A stretch of DNA of 15,584 bases. Source: SSSZ01 sp016790965 (GTDB lineage: Bacteria; Pseudomonadota; Gammaproteobacteria; Burkholderiales; Rhodocyclaceae). The stretch spans positions 1-15,584 of the forward strand of contig JAEUNZ010000046.1 of assembly GCA_016790965.1 (NCBI GenBank), in the 5' to 3' direction. Of the stretch, positions 6,751 to 13,501 are shown in pieces (the first letter of the stretch is position 1; every line of letters begins with the position of its first letter). The position numbers and the translations under genes are program-made. The notes beneath the pieces are model-generated. The model was given only the letters and a program-made list of their open reading frames with translations, searched no databases and was not told the origin of the DNA.

Positions 6751-6805
6751 GTGCGTCGTGGGGGCACCTTCGCCAGCGTCATCGGCATGATCGTGATCCT
6801 GCCGC

Positions 6806-7792
6806 TCACGTGCGGGGTGCAGCGACCTGTGCCAGCAGGGCAAGCAGCAAATCGTCGGCGCCCAGGCCCTCGATCTCCGCCTCTGCCGAGGGGGCGATGC
6901 GGTGCCGCAGGGCCGGCAGGGCGGCCGCCTTGACGTCGTCCGGCGTGGTGAAGCCCCGGCCAGCCATGAGGGCAAGGGCACGGGCCACCCGTACCAGGGC
7001 GATGCTGCCCCGGGGTCCGGCGCCGCAGGCAATATTGGGGGATTCCCGGGTAGCCCGCACCACGGCAACGGCATACTGCGTCACGCGGTCATCGACGGCT
7101 ACGTGGGCCGTCGCCTGTTGTAGCGCCAGCAGGGTGGCGGGCTGGATGACGGTCTGCACCGCTTCCACAGAAAGATCGGCGCCGGAGCTGCGCGAAGTTA
7201 CATGGCGGGTGAGGGCGGCCTCCTCTTCGGCGCTGGGATAGCCGATGCGTATCTTGAGCAGGAAGCGGTCGAGTTGGGCTTCGGGCAGGGGATAGGTACC
7301 TTCCTGCTCAATGGGATTCTGGGTGGCCAGGACCATGAAGGGCCGCGGCAGGGCCAGGGCCGTTCCCTCAAGGGTCACCTGGCGCTCCTGCATGGCCTCC
7401 AGCAAGGCTGCCTGGGTCTTGGCAGGGGCGCGGTTGATTTCATCGGCCAGCAGGAGGTGGGTGAAGATCGGCCCCTGGCGGGTGGTGAAGCGTCCGCTCG
7501 ACGCCTCGAAGTAAGTATGGCCGAGGATGTCCGAGGGCATCAGGTCGGGGGTGAATTGGATGCGCTTCATCTGGCCGCCGAAGGTCTTGCCCAAGGCCTT
7601 GATGAGCAGGGTCTTGCCCAGGCCAGGGACGCCTTCGACCAACACATGGGCGTCGCAGAGCAGGGCGGCGAGCACTTCGCGTACCACTGCGCCCTGGCCG
7701 ATGAGGGCCTTGGCCAGTTCGGCGGAGAGTTTGTCCAGAATCTGGCTGGCTTGCTTGAGTTTGTCTTCAGGGAGAACAATCGGTACGTTCAT
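6806..7792 (-). CDS. MoxR-family AAA+ ATPase
   Basis: The 328-residue protein is a canonical MoxR ATPase. It has Walker A GVPGLGKT (54–61), the QFTPDLMPSDILG segment (79–91), Walker B LLLADEIN (113–120, D117/E118) and sensor 1 in ATQNPIEQEGTYPLPEAQLD, followed by DRFLLKI. The arginine-containing segment GAGPRGSIALVRVARALALM and the MoxR C-terminal lid complete it. MoxR ATPases are chaperone-like machines that remodel or mature partner proteins, usually with vWA or DUF58 proteins. The ATG at 7792 lies 9 nt after the DUF4350 stop, so co-translation is likely. DUF58 follows after a 151-nt gap. ATPase assignment is certain; the substrate is unknown, with the neighbouring membrane proteins as candidates. 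Confidence 0.97.
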   Translation of the reverse strand: MNVPIVLPEDKLKQASQILDKLSAELAKALIGQGAVVREVLAALLCDAHVLVEGVPGLGKTLLIKALGKTFGGQMKRIQFTPDLMPSDILGHTYFEASSGRFTTRQGPIFTHLLLADEINRAPAKTQAALLEAMQERQVTLEGTALALPRPFMVLATQNPIEQEGTYPLPEAQLDRFLLKIRIGYPSAEEEAALTRHVTSRSSGADLSVEAVQTVIQPATLLALQQATAHVAVDDRVTQYAVAVVRATRESPNIACGAGPRGSIALVRVARALALMAGRGFTTPDDVKAAALPALRHRIAPSAEAEIEGLGADDLLLALLAQVAAPRT

Positions 7793-7801
7793 GGTGCGGT
7801 C

Positions 7802-8974
7802 TCATAGGCTGCGTTCCAGGCGCTGCAGGGTGTAAAGGGCCTGGGTAAAGGAATGGGGCGTGGTCGCGGCCTGGTGCAGGGCGGCGGCGATCGCGGCGTG
7901 GGAACGGCCGCTCAGGGCGGCGAGGGCGGCGACCTGCTCCCCGGGCGGGAGCGCGGCAAGCTGCGGATGGCGCCGGATCAGGCCTTGCTGGAAGGCTTCC
8001 CGGGCCACCGACAGCCAGCTCTCCAGCCCGCCGCAGCGCCACACGTAGCGGCCGACCGCAGCCAGGTGCTCGCCGAGTGCCCGGCGCTCAGGCGAGGGCT
8101 CGGGAAGAACCGGGCCGAAACGGGGCAGACGCTGCCAGAGCCACACGAGCAGGAGCACCAGACTTGCGACCAGGGCCGGTGCCGCGACTTCGACGAGCCA
8201 CTCCCAGAGAGACGGCCCCGCCAGACGGGTGAGCAGAAACACCGGCTGGTGCGGATCGGCCTGGTAGGTTTCGAGCAGGGAGAGGAGCAGGTCCGCGTGG
8301 TCCTCCCGGCCGATGGCTTGGTTACTGAAGAGGGCACTCAGATTGCCGAGAACCGTGACCTGGCCCCGGCCATGGACGTAGTGCAGCACCTGGGCGGAAA
8401 AGCCCTCGACCTCAACGGACCAGGCGGGGACGACCTTTCCCGGGGCGAGATTGCTGAACTGAAAGCGGACTTTCAGGGGCCGGTTGCTGCCCGGCACGGT
8501 GACGGGCAAGCGGAGCGGGGGCTGCGGCGGTGCTGCGGCCGGGGTGGCGGCTTTGGCAGGCGGGGGGCTGTGCTTGCAGGTACAGTCGATGTCGAAGGCG
8601 TCGAGGAAGGGATCGGAGCGCTCGCCACCATCCGGCGTGGTGATGACATAGCCGCCGCGGGCCACCCAGGCCAGCAGGTTCCTGGCCCGCTGGGGAGTCA
8701 TCGCTCCACGCCGCCCGCTGTCGAGGATGAGCACGCCGGGGGGCAGGTGGTCGAGGGCGCGGGGATCGGTGATGCGCTCGCTGGTGCGCCCCAGGGCCGC
8801 GAGAAACTTTTCCAGGGCGAGAAAGTGATTGCGACGGGCCTCGGGACCCGGCCGCTCCCAGGCGTCCACCGCTACCTGATCGAAATTGGCCAGGAACCAG
8901 GCGCTGCCCAGAACCAAGATGCCAGCCAGGGCCAGCCCGATCCACACGACGCGGCGGGTCAAAGCTTGCCTCAC
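7802..8974 (-). CDS. DUF4350 domain membrane protein
   Basis: The 390-residue product has a membrane anchor at about 9–30. A soluble part follows with the DUF4350 features: LEKFLAALGRTSERI, then LPPGVLILDSGRRGAMT and ARNLLAWVARGGYVITTPDGG (a Rossmann-like glutamine-amidotransferase-like fold in the family). A second helix lies at about 257–281 (LVEVAAPALVASLVLLLVWL), and a C-terminal cytosolic helical region contains LPEPSPERRALGEHLAAVGR. A low-complexity Ala/Pro insert with a CTC pair (131–152) interrupts the soluble part. The start is a GTG at 8974, overlapping the DUF4129 stop as GTGA (8971..8974). The frame is open much further upstream, but only as a shadow of DUF4129. In other MoxR operons such proteins sit with DUF58 and DUF4129; their biochemical role is unknown. 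Confidence 0.88.
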   Translation of the reverse strand: MRQALTRRVVWIGLALAGILVLGSAWFLANFDQVAVDAWERPGPEARRNHFLALEKFLAALGRTSERITDPRALDHLPPGVLILDSGRRGAMTPQRARNLLAWVARGGYVITTPDGGERSDPFLDAFDIDCTCKHSPPPAKAATPAAAPPQPPLRLPVTVPGSNRPLKVRFQFSNLAPGKVVPAWSVEVEGFSAQVLHYVHGRGQVTVLGNLSALFSNQAIGREDHADLLLSLLETYQADPHQPVFLLTRLAGPSLWEWLVEVAAPALVASLVLLLVWLWQRLPRFGPVLPEPSPERRALGEHLAAVGRYVWRCGGLESWLSVAREAFQQGLIRRHPQLAALPPGEQVAALAALSGRSHAAIAAALHQAATTPHSFTQALYTLQRLERSL

Positions 8975-10491
8975 GGCTTGCCTGCCGGCGCCAAGGAGAA
9001 GTACCGCGGCCAGCTTGCGCACAGTTCTTCCAGGCAGGCGCTGCTGGGTGAGATGCCGGCGTAGGCGGCTCCCTGCCAGGCATCGAGCAGGGCGGCAAAG
9101 AAGCCCGAGGCCTCGGCGCCTACCCGGCCAGCCACCCGGCGACGGCAGTCGGCCTCGGTGTCGCCGGGACGGAAATCGATCCCGTCGCGCCGGATCAGCG
9201 CGATCAGGGCGCCGCGATAGAGCAGGCTCAGGGCTTCCGCCACGCGCCCGGCCGCCAGGCTGGCCCGGGCCGCGGCGGGTACATCGTCGGGCAGCGACTG
9301 GGGGCGCAGGTCGAGTCCGTAGAGGAATTCGGGCGCTTCGGGGCGCGGAGCGCGGCGGGAGCGCAGGGTTTCCCGATAGCGCAAGAGGAAGTAGGCCAGT
9401 ACCGCCGCCCCGGCGATCCAGGCGATCCAGACCAGACCCTTGAGCACCTGGCTGATGAATTCCGCGACCCGTTGCACGAAATCCACCCAGGGCGGCGGGC
9501 TGGAATCCGGGGGAGATGAAGTCTCCCGGGCACGCCATTCGGTGCGCTCCGTCCTGTGGCCGAATTCCGGATCGGCGAGCACTGCGTCGATGGTCCGCCG
9601 CGCCCGGCTGGGCGGCTCGCTGCGCGGAGCGCTCCGGGCCTCTTCGCGGGACGGCTCCTGGGCCCAGACCGGAGCCGGGGCGACGGCGGCCGTGCAGGCC
9701 AGGGTGAGCAGCAGGGCGCCCAAAAGCCCCATGGCGGAGCCGGGGGCCAGACGCCGCGCCAGGCGGCGGAAGGCAAGCTCGATATCCCAGCCCTCCAGTT
9801 CGCTGCGCCGGTTCAGGTAGAGGGCGAAGCCGCTGGCGACGTAGAGGGGCTCGACCAGGGCGGTCGCCGCGATGACCACGAGGCTCGTGACGACTTCCTG
9901 CTCCGGCGGCAAATCGCCCAGGAACCAGAGAGTGAGGGAAAAGACATCGTCGCTGCCCTGGGGCAGCAGCGCCCCCAGGACGATGACCAGGGAGCAATAG
10001 AGGGCGATTTCCAGATTGACACAGACGAACATGAGCCACGCGGCAGCCGCTCCCGACTTGCGGGTCAGCACCCGGCGCCGCTCCCGGGCGGCGCGGCCGC
10101 GCTGGCCTTCGAGCTGTCTCACCGGCAGCACGAAGGAACGCAGGAGGCTGAAGCGATGCACGGTCAGCCCCAGCAGCAGCCCGCTGCGGCGGAGCAGGTC
10201 CGGCAGGGCCGCCCGCAGATCGCGCCACGACGTGGCCTGGCCGAAGAGCGAGCGGCTATAGGAAAAGAGCAGAACACGGTCGAAAGCCGGCTTCAGCCAC
10301 CACAGAAGCGCCAGGGCGATGGCTTGCTGGGTCCAGAAAAGGGTCAGGAGAAGGGCGGCGGTGCTGCCGTAGACCAGCCCCCATATCCGGTAGGCCGGCC
10401 CCGCCCAGGCCCGCAGCAGGGTGTGGCCAAGATCCAGGGCCTCCCACACGCTGCGGCGGCGCAGGCGCAGGGCAAAGTGCTCAATCTGCAC
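8971..10491 (-). CDS. DUF4129 domain multi-pass membrane protein
   Basis: This 506-residue protein has hydrophobic segments at about 38–68, 148–177, 201–225, 252–275 and 350–371. The fourth resembles an internal signal peptide (LLTLACTAAVAPAPVWAQEP). It is followed by a polar, Arg/Glu/Ser/Pro-rich region of about 75 residues, which I infer to be periplasmic. The DUF4129 domain is at about 405–475 (ARASLAAGRVAEALSLLYRG, then ALIALIRRDGIDFRPGDTEA). In other bacteria this domain caps membrane transglutaminase-like proteins (TgpA) near MoxR; no transglutaminase core is present here. The start is GTG at 10491 with GGGGG 4 nt upstream, and overlaps the end of spoIIM by 11 nt. No ATG occurs near the N-terminus, so the GTG is the best choice. 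Confidence 0.87.
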   Translation of the reverse strand: MQIEHFALRLRRRSVWEALDLGHTLLRAWAGPAYRIWGLVYGSTAALLLTLFWTQQAIALALLWWLKPAFDRVLLFSYSRSLFGQATSWRDLRAALPDLLRRSGLLLGLTVHRFSLLRSFVLPVRQLEGQRGRAARERRRVLTRKSGAAAAWLMFVCVNLEIALYCSLVIVLGALLPQGSDDVFSLTLWFLGDLPPEQEVVTSLVVIAATALVEPLYVASGFALYLNRRSELEGWDIELAFRRLARRLAPGSAMGLLGALLLTLACTAAVAPAPVWAQEPSREEARSAPRSEPPSRARRTIDAVLADPEFGHRTERTEWRARETSSPPDSSPPPWVDFVQRVAEFISQVLKGLVWIAWIAGAAVLAYFLLRYRETLRSRRAPRPEAPEFLYGLDLRPQSLPDDVPAAARASLAAGRVAEALSLLYRGALIALIRRDGIDFRPGDTEADCRRRVAGRVGAEASGFFAALLDAWQGAAYAGISPSSACLEELCASWPRYFSLAPAGKP

Positions 10492-11467
10492 GGCGCCCCC
10501 GGCCGACGAGGAGCAGGTAAGCCCAGGTCAGGGCCCAGAAAAAGACGCCAAAGCCCACCTTGATGGCAAAAGGCACTTCGCGATTGGGGGACCAGAACGC
10601 TTCGATGAAGGCGGCGAGAAAGGTCAGGCCGGCGGCCCCGGCGAGGAGACCGGCGGCTCCCTTTCCTGCAGCCTTGAGGGCCGCGACGCGGCTCACCTCC
10701 CCCGGAAAAAAGAGGGCCTGCCCCAGCTTCAAACCCGCGGCGCCGGAAAGGACGGCGCCGGTCAATTCGAAGGCGCTATGGCCCGCAACGAAGCCCCAGA
10801 AGGTCTCGACGAAGCCGATCTGGGTGAGGTGACCGGCCACGGCGCCGATGTTCAGGCCGTTGTAGAGCAGGTAGAAAAGGCTGCCGACGCCGAAGGCGAT
10901 GCCCCCGGCGAAGCACTGGAAGTCGATGCGCACGTTGTTGGCGATGTACATCCCCAGCATCTGCCACTCGTTGGACGCCGTGCGCGGGCGGCCCAGATGG
11001 GGGGCATCCGGGGCGTACATGGCCTCGAACTGCATGACCTGCTCCGGGCTGAGCAGGAGATAGACGCCTTCCGGGTAGCCCTGCAGCAGTCCGAGAACGA
11101 CGAGCAGGGGCCCGAAGAAAAAGAGCGCTGCAGTGACCACCAGGCGCCACTCCTGCCGTACCAGCGCGGGAAAGCCTCCGCCGATGAACGCCCGGAAGGC
11201 ATTGCGGCCTCCCGGGGCTGCCCCATACACAGCCTGATGGGCCAGGAGCACCCGATGGTGCAGGGCTTCGACCAGCCGGGCCGAGTAGCGCCGGTCCCTG
11301 GCCAGGGCGAGATCGCGGCAGAGGCGGCGGAAAGCGCCGGGTAGCGCGGCCGGAGTCCAGGCCTCCCCCCCATCCCCGGCTCCTGGACGGCTCCGCGCGT
11401 GGGCGAGCCAGCGGTCCCAGGCCAGCCATTCCTCCTGTCGCCGCGCGATGAATTGATTTTCTTTCAA
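10481..11467 (-). CDS. SpoIIM (stage II sporulation protein M, DUF95) family membrane protein
   Basis: The 328-residue product begins with a soluble helical region (MKENQFIARRQEEWLAWDRW; Arg-rich to about residue 75). Membrane segments lie at about 109–128, 187–213, 224–250, 268–290 and 301–321. The family hallmarks are IANNVRIDFQCFAGGIAFGVG, YNGLNIGAVAGH and GHSAFELTGAVLSGAAGLKLG. In Bacillus SpoIIM belongs to the engulfment machinery, but non-sporulating bacteria carry homologues in MoxR operons, as here, with unknown function. The start is inferred as TTG at 11467 because it gives the usual KENQFIARRQ opening and has GGGGGG just upstream; no ATG fits. It is the first gene of the operon, and the predicted promoter leaves a leader of only about 9 nt. 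Confidence 0.92.
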   Translation of the reverse strand: MKENQFIARRQEEWLAWDRWLAHARSRPGAGDGGEAWTPAALPGAFRRLCRDLALARDRRYSARLVEALHHRVLLAHQAVYGAAPGGRNAFRAFIGGGFPALVRQEWRLVVTAALFFFGPLLVVLGLLQGYPEGVYLLLSPEQVMQFEAMYAPDAPHLGRPRTASNEWQMLGMYIANNVRIDFQCFAGGIAFGVGSLFYLLYNGLNIGAVAGHLTQIGFVETFWGFVAGHSAFELTGAVLSGAAGLKLGQALFFPGEVSRVAALKAAGKGAAGLLAGAAGLTFLAAFIEAFWSPNREVPFAIKVGFGVFFWALTWAYLLLVGRGRRAD

Positions 11468-11482
11468 GTTCCCCCCGCGCAG

Positions 11483-11511
11483 ATTATGACGTTCTCAAAA
11501 TACGTCGGCAA
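11483..11511 (-). promoter_or_regulatory. Predicted sigma-70 promoter of the SpoIIM–MoxR operon
   Basis: On the minus strand TTGCCG (11506..11511, 4 of 6) and CATAAT (11483..11488, 5 of 6) are separated by exactly 17 bp. This is the clearest promoter-like match in the divergent intergenic region. The predicted start near 11476 falls in or next to the G-run that serves as ribosome site for the TTG start. Confidence 0.6.
11488..11506. promoter_or_regulatory. Candidate operator: inverted repeat filling the promoter spacer
   Basis: GACGT (11488..11492) and ACGTC (11502..11506) make a perfect 5-bp inverted repeat with a 9-bp AT-rich gap. It lies almost exactly between the −35 and −10 hexamers and touches both. 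A dimeric regulator bound here would block or remodel RNA polymerase. I do not recognise the regulator. Five-base arms may be chance, though the position is suggestive. Confidence 0.4.
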
Positions 11512-11621
11512 GGGGCGGGTGATCGGATCAGGGAAGCGCAGCACGGGTTCATGGGACTGAAGACCACTGTTCCAGCCTGTGCTAACCTCATCACCTCCCT
11601 GATTCCCTAGCGTTCATCGCC

Positions 11622-13220
11622 ATGTCCGACCCCCTCTACCTCGCCAAGTCCGAAGACGGTTTCCCCGCCCTGCTGCCCCAGATGGCCAACCGCCACGGCC
11701 TCATCACCGGAGCCACCGGCACCGGCAAGACCGTCACCCTGCAATCCATGGCCGAGCGCTTGTCCTACGCCGGCGTACCGGTCTTCATGGCCGACGTGAA
11801 GGGCGACCTCTCCGGCATGGGTGCGGCCGGTACCCTCAACCCCAAGCTGGAAAAGCGCATCAAGGAAGTGGGGCTGGAAGGCTTCTCCCCCTTCGCCAAT
11901 ACCACCTCCCTGTGGGACGTATTCGGCCAGGGCGGCATTCCCGTGCGGGCCACGGTATCCGACATGGGGCCTCTCCTCCTGGGTCGCCTCCTCAATCTGA
12001 ACGAGACCCAGGCCGGCGTGCTCCAGCTGGTGTTCAAGATCGCCGACGACCAGGGCCTGCTGCTCCTGGACCTGAAGGATCTGCGCGCCATGGTCCAGCA
12101 CGTGGGGGACAACGCCAAGGAATTCACCACCGAATACGGCAACGTCGCGTCTGCGTCCATCGGCGCCATCCAGCGTGGACTGCTGACTCTCGAAGAACAG
12201 GGCGGCGACATTTTTTTCGGCGAGCCCATGCTGGACATCGCCGACCTCATGCAGGTGGACGACAATGGTCGCGGCGTGGTCAATATCCTCGCCGCCGAGA
12301 AGCTCATCCATTCGCCGGCCCTCTATTCCACCTTCCTGCTCTGGCTGTTGTCCGAACTGTTCGAGCAACTGCCTGAGGCCGGCGACCTGGAAAAGCCCAA
12401 GCTGGTCTTCTTCTTCGACGAAGCCCACCTGCTCTTTTCCGACGCGCCGACCGCCCTGGTGGACAAGGTGGAGCAGGTCGTCAGACTGATCCGCTCCAAG
12501 GGCGTGGGGGTCTATTTCGTGACCCAGAACCCCCTCGACGTGCCGGAAAAGATACTCGGCCAGTTGGGCAACCGGGTGCAGCATGCCCTGCGCGCCTTCA
12601 CCCCCCGGGACCAGAAGGCCGTTCAGGCAGCGGCAGAAACCATGCGCGCCAATCCCAAGTTCGACGCCGCCACGGCCATCACCGAACTGGGGGTCGGCGA
12701 AGCCCTGGTCTCCTTCCTGGACGAAAAGGGGCGACCCAATGTGGTCGAACGGGCCCTGATCTTCCCGCCCGCCTCGCGTCTGGGGCCGCTGAGTGCCGAG
12801 GAGAGGGGCGCGGCGATCCAGGCCTCTCCTCTGCTCGCCATCTATGGTCAGGCGGTGGATCGCGAGTCGGCTTACGAGATCCTCAAGGGCCGTCCGGCGG
12901 CCACCCCCCGCTCGGCCGGTCCCGGGGCGATTCCCGCCCCGGCCTCTCCGGCGGGGATGGGAACTCGGGCCGCCGGCACGACACAGCGGCCGGCGCCCGC
13001 GCCACAGCCCGCGCCCCAGGAGGCTCCGGCAGCTGATTCCGGCGGCGGCATCTTCGGCGGTCTGGGGGACATGCTCTCGGGCCGCGGCGGGCGCCGCGAG
13101 GGCGTGGTCGAAGCCGCGGCGAAAAGCGTCGCCCGAGGTCTCGCCGGCACCATCGGCCGGGAAATCGGCAAGCAGGTGCTGCGGGGGGTGCTGGGGTCCA
13201 TTCTCGGCGGAAGGCGCTGA
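11622..13220 (+). CDS. DUF853 / YjgR-type HerA-like ATPase
   Basis: The 532-residue protein has Walker A GATGTGKT (30–37) in ANRHGLITGATGTGKTVTLQ and the VFMADVKGDLSG segment (54–65). Walker B is FFFDEAH (263–269), followed by RSKGVGVYFVTQNPLDVPEK (291–310) with the polar sensor residues. This is the DUF853 family (E. coli YjgR), related to the HerA/FtsK-type DNA-pumping ATPases but lacking the HerA N-terminal barrel. Its biological role is unproven. After about residue 425 comes a Pro/Ala-rich linker, then a glycine-rich stretch GGGIFGGLGDMLSGRGGRR and an amphipathic C-terminal helix. The ATG at 11622 gives the normal family start; no ribosome site is evident and no convincing plus-strand promoter was found in the 154-bp divergent region. 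It appears to be a single-gene unit. Confidence 0.95.
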   Translation: MSDPLYLAKSEDGFPALLPQMANRHGLITGATGTGKTVTLQSMAERLSYAGVPVFMADVKGDLSGMGAAGTLNPKLEKRIKEVGLEGFSPFANTTSLWDVFGQGGIPVRATVSDMGPLLLGRLLNLNETQAGVLQLVFKIADDQGLLLLDLKDLRAMVQHVGDNAKEFTTEYGNVASASIGAIQRGLLTLEEQGGDIFFGEPMLDIADLMQVDDNGRGVVNILAAEKLIHSPALYSTFLLWLLSELFEQLPEAGDLEKPKLVFFFDEAHLLFSDAPTALVDKVEQVVRLIRSKGVGVYFVTQNPLDVPEKILGQLGNRVQHALRAFTPRDQKAVQAAAETMRANPKFDAATAITELGVGEALVSFLDEKGRPNVVERALIFPPASRLGPLSAEERGAAIQASPLLAIYGQAVDRESAYEILKGRPAATPRSAGPGAIPAPASPAGMGTRAAGTTQRPAPAPQPAPQEAPAADSGGGIFGGLGDMLSGRGGRREGVVEAAAKSVARGLAGTIGREIGKQVLRGVLGSILGGRR

Positions 13221-13260
13221 GGCGCGCGACGCGGCTTCTCCGGTAGCAGCCAGGAGTGCT

Positions 13261-13355
13261 GAACCCAGGGTTTCCGCCTGGGGGGCGGGTGGCTTTCTTT
13301 TGCTTTCACCAAGAAGAAAGGTCGCCCGCGCATCAGGCGCGGAAACCATGGGTTC
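13261..13355. repeat. Long imperfect inverted repeat (about 95 nt hairpin or cruciform)
   Basis: The outer arms GAACCCAGGGTTTCCGC (13261..13277) and GCGGAAACCATGGGTTC (13339..13355) are complementary at 16 of 17 positions. Inside them GCGGGTGGCTTTCTTTTG pairs with AAGAAGAAAGGTCGCCCGC with G·U pairs and one bulge, so almost the whole element folds into one hairpin. It lies between two convergent genes. CTTTCTTTTGC-type hairpins are, from memory, common intergenic repeats in beta- and gammaproteobacteria, so it may be a member of a dispersed family. There is no terminal T-run, but it could still stop or protect transcripts from both sides. Confidence 0.75.
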
Positions 13356-13388
13356 ACGAAACTGGAATGGCCTGGGAGCCACGGAGTG

Positions 13389-13420
13389 GGCACGCCTATC
13401 CGCTTGCAGGGGAGCGTGCC
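13389..13420. repeat. Second stem-loop in the convergent intergenic region
   Basis: GGCACGC (13389..13395) and GCGTGCC (13414..13420) form a perfect 7-bp stem with an 18-nt loop that can pair further (CC with GG). It lies 33 nt beyond the long inverted repeat and 81 nt after the RTX gene stop codon. The remaining bases between 13221 and 13501 show no gene. It may act as a processing or termination hairpin for the RTX transcript, although no T-run follows. Confidence 0.45.
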
Positions 13421-13501
13421 AAACCCCGGAACCCGGAGCACGAGGCGCGTCCAAGGCATCGAGAAGCGGGCGCCTGAAGTTTCCAGGTTTAGCGCTGTCT
13501 C

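Noticed and set aside
8975..10228. Very long in-frame extension upstream of the DUF4350 gene
   Set aside because: It overlaps the well-supported DUF4129 gene in another frame and translates to Arg/Pro/Gly-rich sequence typical of GC-rich shadows; the GTG at 8974 with a GTGA overlap explains the start.
11512..11621. Plus-strand promoter for the HerA-like ATPase
   Set aside because: TGCTAACCT resembles an extended −10 but matches only 3 of 6 bases and has no −35 at a suitable distance.
11607..13454. A 615-residue open frame on the minus strand opposite the HerA-like ATPase
   Set aside because: It is the antisense shadow of a high-GC gene: its translation has no recognisable domain, while the plus strand has complete Walker motifs.
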